Of a stretch of 64,000 nucleotides of DNA, positions 24,652 to 33,672 are shown piece by piece. The position numbers and the translations under genes are program-made. Origin of the DNA: a bacterium (GTDB lineage Bacteria; SAR324; XYD2-FULL-50-16); NCBI GenBank assembly GCA_018829445.1, contig JAHJTV010000067.1, forward strand, positions 100,062 to 164,061, written 5' to 3'. Position 1 is the stretch's first letter, and each line of letters starts with the position of its first letter. The notes below the pieces were generated by a model. It worked only from the letters and a program-made list of their open reading frames with translations, was not told where the DNA came from and ran no database searches.

Positions 24652-27429
24652 TTACCCCATTAGATAATCGATGTCGTCTTCATCCAAAAATTTGTAAGAC
24701 ATGCTTTCATCGGAAATGATATTTTCAAACAGGGCTTTTTTCTTCTGTTGCAGGGACAGTATCTTTTCTTCAATGGTACCCTTGGCTATCAGTTTGTAGG
24801 TAAACACTGTTTTGTCTTGACCGATCCTGTGGCTTCTATCGGTGGCTTGGTTTTCCGCAGCCAGGTTCCACCATGGATCAAAAATATAGACCGTATCGGC
24901 TGCTGTTAAGTTTAATCCCTGCCCGCCTGTTTTCAGAGTCAGCAAAAACACCTTACAATTTGGATCCGATTGAAAACGTTGGACAGGGATCTCTCGATTG
25001 CGGGTTGCTCCCGTTAAGGTTTCAAAATCGATTCCTTGTTGCGTCAAATCCTTGGCAATATACTCCAGAATTCCCAGGAAATTGGCAAAAAGAAGAATTT
25101 TATGATCGTTGGCAATCGCCTCCGCCATGTTTTCCATCAAGAGTTCTCTTTTTGGAGACAGGATCTGGCCATCACTCTTCACCTCCGGAATGGAAGCTAT
25201 CTGACGCAAGACAGTGATGGCCTGCAAAACGAAAAATTGCGATTGTTTGATTCCTTCCGACAAAACCTGGTTACGAATGGTTTCATAAAAGAAGGTTCGC
25301 CGTTGTTCATAGAATTTTTTCTGATCGGAACTCATCTCCACATATAAGATCTGCTCCACTTTTTCCGGCAGATCGTGAAGAACATCTTTTTTTAACCGCC
25401 TAAGAATAAAAGGATAGATCTTCTTTTTTAGTTCGGAAGCTATTTTTTTGTTCCCCGTTTGTTGAATGGCGAAGAGGTATTGTCGGTTGAACTTCGCCAG
25501 GCTACCGAACATCCCCGGATTCAAAAACCGAAAGAGGGAATACAGTTCTCCCAGACTATTCTCGATGGGTGTTCCGCTCAAGGCAAATCTTATCCTGGCT
25601 TTGAGAACAGTCACAGCTCTTGAAACCTGGGATTCATGGTTTTTAATATGCTGCGATTCGTCCAGAATGATGCAATGGAACTCCTCCTCTTTCAGAGTAT
25701 CAATATCGTTGCGGACTGTGCCGTAGGTAGTGATGATTAAATGATGTTTCCTGGCAGACGCCATGTCTCTTTCCACGCCGTAGTAGAGAGCAGTGGTTAA
25801 TCTTGGATTAAATCTGCTTATTTCCCCCAGCCAATTGAATACCAGACTCTTGGGAATGATGATCAGACTGGGCAGAAGATCAGATGGATAGAGTGACGAT
25901 AACAAGGTGATAGCCTGTAGCGTTTTGCCAAGTCCCATATCATCTGCCAGGCATCCCCCCAGGGAGTTATCATGAAGATATTTCAGCCACTTATACCCTT
26001 CAACCTGGTAAGGACGAAGGGTTGCTGCTATCTCCGGTAAGGGCATATCCCTGCTTTTGAGTTCCAGAAAACCCTGGTAGATTTTTTTTCGGTTTTCAAA
26101 CGATTCTCCGCTGATTCTGCCCTCTATCAACTCATCAACCAACGGAAGATCAAAAAACGACAGGGATACTTTATTATCTTTTTGTTGAAAAATTCGTTCC
26201 AGTTTTTCAACATATTCGTGGTCCAAAATGGCTTTACAGCCGCTATTTAACTGCACGTAAGAATTTTTTCTAAACTGGTAAAGTGCTTCGAACAGGGAAA
26301 ACACCTCCCCATCAATATTCAAATCCGCATCTCCCTCCAAAAAATCGATGCCATGATCAATGGACATATTCAGTTCCGGTTTAACTATTTTAACCTGATA
26401 GGTTTGAAGTTTTTCCGACCCGAATACTGCATATTCCCTGGCGATCTGAGGCAACATCTCCCGAACAAAGGTTTCTGATAAAGGGTCTTCAATGATAAAG
26501 AAGTTGTCATCTCGGTAAAATCCGGCATCACCTGCTGAATCCTCCCTCTTCAAATCATTTAGAATTTTTCCGATCTTTGAACTAACCGTATCAATATCGT
26601 TTAGAACAAGATCCTGAACCAGAATTGTCTTCCGGGGCTGATCCAGGGTAACGATTCTGGTCAGCTCGTAGGCATCGATGAAGTTGGGATCGATTCCGGG
26701 AACACTGTTGGTTACTCTGATGTAGAGGGAATTGTCCGGCGCTATTTTTTCAAAAACAAGGGATGAACTGGATTTAACCGGGGTACCCCGGACTACTTGA
26801 AAATCCTTATACTCGACCTTGATGTTTTCACAATAGGAGAAAAACAGATTGAGATATTTCTCCAAATCGGAGGAAAAGATAAGGGTTTCGAAAGAGATCA
26901 AAGTAGAATAATCGACACCGGCAGCCGTTGTTTCAAATATCTTTCCTTTCCAATAAACATGATTTTCGTTAACAAAGCGAACATCCCTGATGCACTGGCC
27001 CTCAAAAGTGAAGCACAGTTTACACTCCAGCTGGCTGTCGCCTTCAATCAACAGTGTCAAGTCTCCTAAGCGACCTGTATACTCTATGGGCACCAGGTTT
27101 TCATCAACAAAATTCGGACACCGTTTCAGATTCCACAGTAAAAAACCGTTCTCGGAAAGATTGATCCCCTTCTCCTGTTTGTCCCATTTTAGATTATACT
27201 TGCCCTGTTCCTGCAGTTGATCCAGGATTTTTAAAGCACTTCTGGTAGTTCCCTGGTATTGGCGGTAATCCGCCGAGAATTCAACACCATTTTTATCTAC
27301 TGTCAGTACCCTGGCAGCTGTTTTAGAAAAAAACAGCTGGAAAAAAACCGGTTTTGCGGGTTTGTACCCCTGGTAGGCTGCTTTTTCTTTCTTAAGTCTT
27401 TCAAATAAGGAAGAATCTGATGAAAACAT
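24652..27429 (-). CDS. SNF2-family helicase (DEAD/DEAH superfamily 2)
   Basis: 925 residues. The first ~470 form a long N-terminal extension without familiar motifs. The SNF2 core follows: LRPYQVEGYKWLKYL (Q-motif-like), DMGLGKT with K502 (Walker A), IILDESQHIKN (motif II, DESQ form), ALSGTPIENSLGELYSL (motif III), then the C-terminal lobe with LLTLKTGGQGLNLTAADTVY, FDPWWNLAAENQATDRSHRIGQ (motif VI) and a short tail. Bacterial SNF2 proteins are ATP-driven DNA translocases, acting on RNA polymerase (RapA) or in defence systems. This one lacks RapA's Tudor-like N-terminal signature as far as I can see. It is first in an operon with the 600-residue partner. Confidence 0.92.
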   Translation of the reverse strand: MFSSDSSLFERLKKEKAAYQGYKPAKPVFFQLFFSKTAARVLTVDKNGVEFSADYRQYQGTTRSALKILDQLQEQGKYNLKWDKQEKGINLSENGFLLWNLKRCPNFVDENLVPIEYTGRLGDLTLLIEGDSQLECKLCFTFEGQCIRDVRFVNENHVYWKGKIFETTAAGVDYSTLISFETLIFSSDLEKYLNLFFSYCENIKVEYKDFQVVRGTPVKSSSSLVFEKIAPDNSLYIRVTNSVPGIDPNFIDAYELTRIVTLDQPRKTILVQDLVLNDIDTVSSKIGKILNDLKREDSAGDAGFYRDDNFFIIEDPLSETFVREMLPQIAREYAVFGSEKLQTYQVKIVKPELNMSIDHGIDFLEGDADLNIDGEVFSLFEALYQFRKNSYVQLNSGCKAILDHEYVEKLERIFQQKDNKVSLSFFDLPLVDELIEGRISGESFENRKKIYQGFLELKSRDMPLPEIAATLRPYQVEGYKWLKYLHDNSLGGCLADDMGLGKTLQAITLLSSLYPSDLLPSLIIIPKSLVFNWLGEISRFNPRLTTALYYGVERDMASARKHHLIITTYGTVRNDIDTLKEEEFHCIILDESQHIKNHESQVSRAVTVLKARIRFALSGTPIENSLGELYSLFRFLNPGMFGSLAKFNRQYLFAIQQTGNKKIASELKKKIYPFILRRLKKDVLHDLPEKVEQILYVEMSSDQKKFYEQRRTFFYETIRNQVLSEGIKQSQFFVLQAITVLRQIASIPEVKSDGQILSPKRELLMENMAEAIANDHKILLFANFLGILEYIAKDLTQQGIDFETLTGATRNREIPVQRFQSDPNCKVFLLTLKTGGQGLNLTAADTVYIFDPWWNLAAENQATDRSHRIGQDKTVFTYKLIAKGTIEEKILSLQQKKKALFENIISDESMSYKFLDEDDIDYLMG

Positions 27430-27562
27430 TCAAGTAACTCCAACTCAGGCGATTGGGTTTCGGGAAATATCCGACGAAATAGTCGAAATCCAGACTACCG
27501 TTACTTCTGTAATGTCGCCAAGCGGAATTTTAAAAAGAAAGAGGATTGAGTAGTGAGGGGAA

Positions 27563-27593
27563 CTTAATAATCTCAAGTGTTGAGATTATTAAG
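27563..27593. terminator. Perfect 14-bp-arm hairpin
   Basis: CTTAATAATCTCAA-GTG-TTGAGATTATTAAG lies between two genes read in the minus direction. Arms are perfect and A/T-rich with a 3-nt loop. There is no strong T-run on the minus side (TTCCCC), so it is a likely but not textbook terminator for the outer-membrane protein gene. Confidence 0.55.
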
Positions 27594-27616
27594 TTGTTTC
27601 CGTTGATTTGAAAAGC

Positions 27617-28201
27617 TTAAAAAATGAATGCAACTCCAAGTGCATAAACACTGCTTTTGAAAGTTATATTGTCGGTGTCATCTTTCCCAACTACCGTGGC
27701 GCTGACATTTTGGTAGCTTAAATGTGCATCCAGAAATGGAAAAAAGGTAAACCCCAGCTGCGCATACCATTGCCAGGTTAAACCGTTGGGATCATAATGG
27801 TCACTGCAGGAACTGCCAGTGGCAAACTCACAATCGAAGGTTGATTGACCAAGACCTGCACCGATGGTGAAATTGACAATCGGAATCGAAGTCAACCAGA
27901 AGAAATCAACCATGTTTGTCGTAAGTTTAAGATCATCAAATATATCTTCATCATATGACTTGATTTTGGAAACATAGGATTCAAACCCAAGACCTACCAT
28001 AATGGGGAACTTAACGTGAACCATGGCACCGGAAATCCCATCAGATTCAACCGCACCATTAGTTGCAGCCCACTCGTTTGAAAAAGTTTGAGCAACCGGT
28101 AGACCTATGCTAACCGAAAAAAATTCCGCATAAGCATTCGAGCTAAGCCCGGTTAATAAAAGAGCTGCAGCTACTATTGGAAACAACTTTTTAGAGAACA
28201 T
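27617..28201 (-). CDS. Small outer-membrane beta-barrel protein
   Basis: 194 residues from the ATG at 28199-28201, chosen for GGAGG just upstream and for the signal peptide it opens (MFSKKLFPIVAAALLLTGLS then AYA/EF cleavage). The mature part alternates polar and aromatic/hydrophobic residues (GAMVHVKFPIMVGLGFE, DAHLSYQNVSATVVG) and ends in aromatic-rich VYALGVAFIF, the C-terminal Phe typical of barrel proteins inserted by BamA. Two cysteines (CEFATGSSC) may form a loop disulfide. The length suits an 8-stranded barrel. Specific role unknown. Confidence 0.78.
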   Translation of the reverse strand: MFSKKLFPIVAAALLLTGLSSNAYAEFFSVSIGLPVAQTFSNEWAATNGAVESDGISGAMVHVKFPIMVGLGFESYVSKIKSYDEDIFDDLKLTTNMVDFFWLTSIPIVNFTIGAGLGQSTFDCEFATGSSCSDHYDPNGLTWQWYAQLGFTFFPFLDAHLSYQNVSATVVGKDDTDNITFKSSVYALGVAFIF

Positions 28202-28495
28202 TTTCCCTCCAGAAGAATATTTAAAAACCAGACATTGAGTTATTTTGTGATAGTGGAAGAACATCCAAATAGGGTGCCAAATTGTAAGTTTGTAAAACAC
28301 TGACTCCATTTTTCCTGTATTTATTGGCTTAGGCAAGAAAAACAGTTCCTTTTATGTGAATAATATTAGCATGAGAAAATTTCTCTTAATGAGTGAGCAA
28401 AACATTGATGTAAAAGGTTGCAAAATTGGATGGTTTCTTTCAGTGTATCAAAGAGTGAGAACACGCTGAATCGCTGTGAATGGCAGTCACCAAAG

Positions 28496-29122
28496 ATGAA
28501 TGAAGATAATTTAATGGAATTAATAAAAAAAATAGACCTATTACAGACCGAGCTGGTCAAGAGGTGGCATGAGAAGGTGCCGAAATTATCGTTGGACGGA
28601 TTTTTGGGTCTGGTGGAAGAGCAGCATCTGCAAAATTTTTTACTCTGGCACGAGGAAGATATTGCCCGTGCCCCGGATGTCGATGATCAGGAAATCGCCA
28701 GGGTTAAACGCAGCATCGACCGATTGAATCAAAAGAGAAATGATCTGATTGAGCAGCTGGATGAAGCGTTCATTGAATTATTGAAAAAATATGGCTTTGA
28801 AATGCGCAAGGATACCCCGGCCAATTCCGAAACCCCGGGAAGTATCACTGATCGGTGTTCCATCATGGCTTTAAAGATCTTTCACATGAAAGAGCAAACA
28901 GTTCGGGTGGATGTGGATGCCCATCACCTGGAGGAAGCGGCAATAAAAGCACGTGTTTTGAAGATTCAAAGAGAGGATCTACTCGAAAGCCTTTACCGGC
29001 TAATCGATGATGTTAAAGAGGGGAGAAGGCAATTTAAACTCTATAAACAATTTAAAATGTACAATGATCCGACTTTGAATCCAAAAATCTACCGGGCAAA
29101 GCCGGAAAAAAACAACCAATAA
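28496..29122 (+). CDS. DUF4254-type protein
   Basis: 208 residues from the ATG at 28496; the open frame extends 26 codons further up, but without a ribosome site and with a composition unlike the rest. The sequence is soluble and helical with a motif pattern I associate with DUF4254 (LVEEQHLQNFLLWHEEDIARAPDVDDQEIARVKRSIDRLNQKRND, split here only by description, then DRCSIMALKIFHMKEQ). Conserved His/Trp/Glu residues in QHLQNFLLWHEED suggest a binding site. No reaction is known for this family. It is 15 bp upstream of a HAD phosphatase gene and probably cotranscribed with it. Confidence 0.72.
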   Translation: MNEDNLMELIKKIDLLQTELVKRWHEKVPKLSLDGFLGLVEEQHLQNFLLWHEEDIARAPDVDDQEIARVKRSIDRLNQKRNDLIEQLDEAFIELLKKYGFEMRKDTPANSETPGSITDRCSIMALKIFHMKEQTVRVDVDAHHLEEAAIKARVLKIQREDLLESLYRLIDDVKEGRRQFKLYKQFKMYNDPTLNPKIYRAKPEKNNQ

Positions 29123-29137
29123 AGAAAACGGTCTAAA

Positions 29138-29959
29138 ATGAGCCAGTATAAACTTTTTGTCTTTGATCTGGACGGAACCTTATTAACCCAGGACTTCCGA
29201 TTATTGCCCGGAACCGTGGCTGCCGTTAACGATATCAGGGAGATGGGTTATCGTGTCACTGTGGCTACCGGAAGAAGCTACAAGAGTGCAAAACCATTCC
29301 TGGATGAACTGGAAATACTTGAACCAATGGTATTCAGCAACGGAGCGGTTTTTGATAACCCGGACACCGGAGAGCGGGAAATCATATCGGGTATTCCCCT
29401 GGAAACCGCCCTGGTTGTTTTGATGCTGTTACCGGAGTTTGAGATTTCAGCTAAATTTCACCTGGCCGGAGGATATCTGTACAAGACTAATGACACTCCC
29501 TGGCCGGATGAAGGAATCCATTTTGAAGTAGGGACCATTGTTCCGAATCTCAAGGCTGAACTGACTGAAGATCCCATCAAGATTGTTTTTCACGCTTCAA
29601 AACCGGAGATTGAAGCTTTTACACAACGGTTGAATGAGGTGCTGGGATCAAAATCCCAGGTCAGGTTGTTCCGATCTCATGAACGATATGTCGAAATGAC
29701 CAACAAGAATGTCTCCAAGGGATTTGCAGCAGGAATGTTGATTGAAAAACTCGGTTTTCAAAAGAGCGAGGTTATTGCCGTTGGAGACCAGGATAATGAC
29801 CTGGAGATGATTCGTGATTTTGGGTTGGGTGTGGTTGTGGGGCCCGGAACTCCAAATCTGGCGAATATTATGGATCATCAGGTTCCCTATCCTGAAGAAA
29901 ACGGTATTGAATTACTAAGAGACTGGGTAAAAGCGGGATGTATCCCAACCAAGCACTAG
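29138..29959 (+). CDS. HAD-superfamily phosphatase, Cof type (IIB)
   Basis: 273 residues. The four HAD motifs are visible: FDLDGTLL (nucleophile and acid Asp), VTVATGRSY (Thr), a lysine in NVSKGFAAG, and VGDQDNDLEMI (metal Asp). The large cap domain between motifs II and III (about residues 85-190) marks the Cof/IIB subgroup, which hydrolyses sugar phosphates, FMN or PLP. The substrate is not predictable. Its stop overlaps the stop of the convergent receiver gene by 4 bp. Confidence 0.92.
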   Translation: MSQYKLFVFDLDGTLLTQDFRLLPGTVAAVNDIREMGYRVTVATGRSYKSAKPFLDELEILEPMVFSNGAVFDNPDTGEREIISGIPLETALVVLMLLPEFEISAKFHLAGGYLYKTNDTPWPDEGIHFEVGTIVPNLKAELTEDPIKIVFHASKPEIEAFTQRLNEVLGSKSQVRLFRSHERYVEMTNKNVSKGFAAGMLIEKLGFQKSEVIAVGDQDNDLEMIRDFGLGVVVGPGTPNLANIMDHQVPYPEENGIELLRDWVKAGCIPTKH

Positions 29960-30372
29960 GCGTATTTCTGCAACAATTGAGCGATTTCATCGATTTTGAT
30001 TGGCTTTGACATGAAGTCAGTCATACCGACTGAAAAACATTTCTCTTTAACAATATCAGACACATTAGCAGTTAAGGCAATGATCAAGGGTTGGTGTGAT
30101 TCCTTCACCTGCTCCTTGATCAATTGAGTTGCCGTTATTCCATCCATATGGGGCATTTGCAGATCCATAAAAAGCACATCAAATTTTTCAGTTTTTACCG
30201 CATTTAACGCCTCCTCTCCATCCCCCGCCATTTTTGGTTCGTATCCCAGTTTGTTAAGGATTTTTTGGATGAGTTTTTGGTTTAAGGCATTATCTTCTGC
30301 CACAAGGATATTAAGGGGATTCGCTTTTGCAAATTCAGAATCGATTTTCATGAGGGGTTCTATCGGATTCAT
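29956..30372 (-). CDS. Stand-alone response-regulator receiver protein
   Basis: 138 residues, a single CheY-like domain after a 20-residue leader: ILVAEDNALNQKLI (acidic pair), VLFMDLQMPHMDG (phospho-Asp), ALTAN (Thr) and MSKPIKIDE (Lys). The EDNALNQKL and MDLQMPxMDG forms are those of receiver domains at the end of hybrid histidine kinases, so it probably descends from one and takes part in a phosphorelay. No kinase is adjacent. Confidence 0.9.
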   Translation of the reverse strand: MNPIEPLMKIDSEFAKANPLNILVAEDNALNQKLIQKILNKLGYEPKMAGDGEEALNAVKTEKFDVLFMDLQMPHMDGITATQLIKEQVKESHQPLIIALTANVSDIVKEKCFSVGMTDFMSKPIKIDEIAQLLQKYA

Positions 30373-30655
30373 CGAATGTGTTTATACCGCCATATTTGCA
30401 ATCACATCAAATCAAGCATTCATCTCTTTATGGATCAATGCTATCTCATAATCAAACGGATTGCGAAGAATTTGTTTATCTGGCCTGCTATCATCTATTG
30501 TCAATTGCGGCAGATAGAGATGAGGGACAGATAAAAGCGACGGGAAAAGGGAGCTGTCTTTTTTCCTTCCTGCACCTATGAATGGTTGAAGGGCAAAAGG
30601 CAATGGCGGGGTTCGTATCGGAATATTTTTTAGTATTATATGGTCGGTAAAGCGA

Positions 30656-30931
30656 TTATTCGGTTTTTTTCACTTCCTCATTGATTTCACCACAAACCTG
30701 CTGAGCTGCTTTGAACTCAGACTCCGCTTTTATGGTAAAACCATGATAATGGCTTAAAACTTTGTAAACATTCTTTTCGATAATCTTAATTCGAACCGGC
30801 AGTTTCTGTCCTTCGCAGATAAAATAGTAGTAACCGTTATCATCCTGCTTTTGATAAATGAGGGCGGTTCCCGTTAGCGGAACCAGGATAAACAGGGAAA
30901 TGATAATAGCAGAAGAGATGATCGGTTTCAT
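30656..30931 (-). CDS. Small exported or membrane-anchored protein, unknown
   Basis: 91 residues from the ATG at 30929-30931 (a TTG five codons upstream is also open; neither has a clear ribosome site). A single N-terminal hydrophobic helix (PIISSAIIISLFILVPLTG) could be a signal peptide or anchor. The remainder is a small domain with two cysteines (YYFICEGQK and AQQVCGE) that might pair in the periplasm. No family recognised. It follows the gene at 30968 by 36 bp in the same direction. Confidence 0.6.
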   Translation of the reverse strand: MKPIISSAIIISLFILVPLTGTALIYQKQDDNGYYYFICEGQKLPVRIKIIEKNVYKVLSHYHGFTIKAESEFKAAQQVCGEINEEVKKTE

Positions 30932-30967
30932 ATGGCGTATCGTCAAGATTTAAAAAATGGTTTCATG

Positions 30968-31549
30968 TTAGGAATGTCCTTCATCGGGAGATTGGTTAAT
31001 CAAGCTGTTTCGTCGCAAATCCAATAGATGGTGAATCTCCTGTATCCCTTTTTCATAGTCTACGGAATTGGCATCCCTGATTTGCTCAAATATTGTCTGA
31101 ATCCTTTTCTCAAATGCCTGATCATTAATTTCATTGCGCCAGCGAAGTTTTGCTTCTTTATATGCGATATTGGTTCGGGCGTCTTTTTCAACTAAACTCA
31201 TAAACCTGTTTGGTCCGGCAGGCTTTTCGTTCAGGTTTTCTGCCGCAATTGGTTTTTTTTCTCCCCTCTTTTCTTCTTGAATACATTGTTCAACCTTTTT
31301 ATTCAACCTCAGCTTCACCGCCACCGGATTTTTTTCGATATCTGTCCGGATTTTGTTAGGTACACACGCCTGGGAGGAGGATAAACGGTTTACAAACAAC
31401 ATCATCATCACAACCAGAAAAGCTGCTATCAGTAGCCTTTCCGGTAAAAAACAGACCATAAAAAACAGGCAAATTGCTCCACATTGAAAAATGATAACCC
31501 GTGATAGAAATCTTTTGGAACTCTCCGTCTTATTAATCTGAGTTTCCAT
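30968..31549 (-). CDS. Membrane protein with cytoplasmic charged tail, unknown
   Basis: 193 residues. Two adjacent transmembrane helices near the N-terminus (VIIFQCGAICLFFMVCF and LLIAAFLVVMMMLFVN) are followed by about 130 charged residues with helical, possibly coiled-coil character (KKVEQCIQEEKRGEKKP, DQAFEKRIQTIFEQIRD). No enzyme motif seen. It is probably in an operon with the small exported protein just downstream. Confidence 0.62.
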   Translation of the reverse strand: METQINKTESSKRFLSRVIIFQCGAICLFFMVCFLPERLLIAAFLVVMMMLFVNRLSSSQACVPNKIRTDIEKNPVAVKLRLNKKVEQCIQEEKRGEKKPIAAENLNEKPAGPNRFMSLVEKDARTNIAYKEAKLRWRNEINDQAFEKRIQTIFEQIRDANSVDYEKGIQEIHHLLDLRRNSLINQSPDEGHS

Positions 31550-31739
31550 ACCGCTTTAACTTTTGTGGTTTTACTGCTTACGGTTTTCAGGGAGTTGAAT
31601 CAAAAAACCGATCTCCTGCTATTCTCTCTTCTTTTTCAATAAGTATGCAATAACTGTGGAATGTTAAAAGAAAGCAGATAGTAAATCACCTAACGGTATG
31701 AAATATTAATCAAGTTAGGTCTACCTTCAGCCCTTTGGC

Positions 31740-32729
31740 TTAAAACAACAAATCCTTTGTCAGGAAAAGGATCGGGAGCACAACCGCGAGAAAAAAGACT
31801 GAATTAACGACAAACAAACTGGAAGCCAATCGGGTGTCCAGATCAAACATGACTGCTGCAATGACTGCATAAATGGCAACCGGCATAAACGATTGAAGGA
31901 GGATCACCAGTTTAATCTCATTACTAAAACCAAACTGTCGCAGGGCTAGATACGTAATCGTCGGTAATATAACAAATTTTTGTATCGCCAGTAAAAGTTG
32001 CTTCCATCCCAGCGGATTCAAATCGGAAATCTTAAAATTTATACCCAAAGTGAAATAGTACAATGAAACTGAGATAATAAGCAGGATATCTAGGGGAAAA
32101 AATACCTGCGGGCGTTCGATTCCCATTGATTTTATTAAAAGAGCGGAAAAAACAGCATAAATTGGCAGGTTGCGACGGGTGAAAAGAAAATCCATCACAA
32201 ATCGCCATTTAAATATCTCTGATTTTTGCTGAATGCCCGCATATGGGAAAATGAATAAAAAGGTATAAGGGATAAAATAGGCGAGGAAAATGGCTGATAA
32301 AGCCAGCCCCTGCTCTCCTGCAAACAGATAACAGAGAAATCCACCCATGGTAAAACCATGATTTGCCAGTGATGAACAAATAACATAGACTTTTGCCGAA
32401 GGTTTTTTCAGGCTCATGAACCTGATGACAATACTTCCCAGCAAAAACCCCAAAATTACCAGAAAAACACCTGCCAATGGCAGAAAAGCCATCTCCAAAG
32501 TCAGTGTAAGACCCCATATGCTCCACAAGATGATGGGCGGTTCGAATATTGTGAGGTTAACAGAGATCACTTTCTTGGCGGTATTGGGCAGGCTTTTCAA
32601 ACGGCCACTTAAGATTGAGCCGATCAAAAAGGGAAGAATGATTACGACCTGAAAGATTAAAAACCTGGTTTCCAATAAGATGCCCGTAAACTGGTTTGAA
32701 GAAAGGCAAATGGCAGGGAATTCAGACAA
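31740..32729 (-). CDS. AEC-family (auxin efflux carrier-like) transporter
   Basis: About 329 residues with ten predicted helices in two five-helix halves. The loop VICSSLANHGFTMGGFL matches the conserved Asn-containing crossover of AEC permeases, which move organic acids such as malate or auxin-like compounds. The open frame begins at a TTG (32729) that lies inside a strong hairpin, so the true start is probably a little downstream, near the first helix (LETRFLIFQVVIILPFLIG). Substrate unknown. Confidence 0.82.
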   Translation of the reverse strand: MSEFPAICLSSNQFTGILLETRFLIFQVVIILPFLIGSILSGRLKSLPNTAKKVISVNLTIFEPPIILWSIWGLTLTLEMAFLPLAGVFLVILGFLLGSIVIRFMSLKKPSAKVYVICSSLANHGFTMGGFLCYLFAGEQGLALSAIFLAYFIPYTFLFIFPYAGIQQKSEIFKWRFVMDFLFTRRNLPIYAVFSALLIKSMGIERPQVFFPLDILLIISVSLYYFTLGINFKISDLNPLGWKQLLLAIQKFVILPTITYLALRQFGFSNEIKLVILLQSFMPVAIYAVIAAVMFDLDTRLASSLFVVNSVFFLAVVLPILFLTKDLLF

Positions 32730-32758
32730 AAAACGCTGAAAGAGCGTTTTTGTCTGAA
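32721..32758 (-). terminator. Terminator-like hairpin after the SHOCT lipoprotein gene
   Basis: Arms 32721-32737 and 32743-32758 (AGCGTTTTTGTCTGAA and its complement with one extra A) with a 5-nt loop. It lies 24 bp past the stop of the lipoprotein gene and overlaps the first codons of the annotated AEC frame. It ends the upstream transcript or controls entry into the next gene. Confidence 0.65.
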
Positions 32759-32782
32759 AACCATTAAGAGATGATTCTATTT

Positions 32783-33493
32783 TTATTTAGACCCGCTATT
32801 AATCAATTTCTGCTTAGCTGCTTTAAACTCTTCATCGGTCAAAGCACCCGAGGAGTGCAGATCAGTCAGTTTTTGCAGATCTTCAACCAGGCTTCGACTC
32901 TCAATTGATTCATTCTTATTCGCGGGCTGCTTTTCAATTGCATCAACAACTTTTGACTCCAATTCTTTTATTAAAGCAGCGACAAACAGGTTGATGTTTT
33001 TTGCCACATTCAGCGTTGCCGCTTTTCGGGAACGTTTATAATCTGCAAAATACGCAACATCGCTGTGTGCTTCGGTAAAAACCTCTTTTTCAAAGATAAT
33101 CCGTTTTTTTTCATCATATACCACATATCTGGTTTTTAGTCGGCAGTTATATAAGCCGGGATCACTTTTCGGAATATCCCAATCCACAACGGTTACTGTG
33201 ACCAAATAGGGTTTATCAGAGTCCTTTCCGAAAATATTTGAATAGGTTAATGAATCTTTGAGAGCTTCCCCTATCGATTCCTCTAAATCGTAATAGTGTT
33301 CAATCTCTGGATTTTCAAGAAATTCCACTGCGAATGAACTGTTAAAAACCTGATTTTTTACCTGATTGTTGCTAACAAGCTCTTTCGGAATGGGTATGGA
33401 TATTATTTTATTGGTTGTGCAGCCTGTAATTATAATTTGCAGGGAAACAAATACAGTTAGCAAAAGGTTTCTGAAATTAATTAGTGATTTCAT
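32783..33493 (-). CDS. Lipoprotein with C-terminal SHOCT motif
   Basis: 236 residues from the ATG at 33491-33493, chosen because it opens a signal peptide (MKSLINFRNLLLTVFVSLQI) ending in a lipobox IITGC. The body (EFLENPEIEHYYDLEESIGEAL, TVVDWDIPKSD) looks like a periplasmic domain of the kind found in DUF4410/LPS-assembly-like lipoproteins; I am not certain of the family. The last ~30 residues (LVEDLQKLTDLHSSGALTDE, then FKAAKQKLI) match the SHOCT oligomerisation motif. Cell location is probably the periplasmic face of a membrane. Confidence 0.78.
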   Translation of the reverse strand: MKSLINFRNLLLTVFVSLQIIITGCTTNKIISIPIPKELVSNNQVKNQVFNSSFAVEFLENPEIEHYYDLEESIGEALKDSLTYSNIFGKDSDKPYLVTVTVVDWDIPKSDPGLYNCRLKTRYVVYDEKKRIIFEKEVFTEAHSDVAYFADYKRSRKAATLNVAKNINLFVAALIKELESKVVDAIEKQPANKNESIESRSLVEDLQKLTDLHSSGALTDEEFKAAKQKLINSGSK

Positions 33494-33672
33494 TTTTAAT
33501 CCAATATGTTTAATAATATCAGTTTTTCTCATCCGATCTACTCTTGAATTGGTTTATAATAATACAAAAAGTTAAAAAATACATTGGAATTGGAATCAGA
33601 TCTGGGTTCAGTTGTGTTCTTATCGGCAATTTCCATGGTTTCTCAGGATTATAAAATGGGTATCCTTTCTAA

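Noticed and set aside
30412..30603. 63-residue minus-strand frame upstream of the receiver gene
   Set aside because: Composition unlike neighbours, no ribosome site, overlapped by equally long frames on the other strand.
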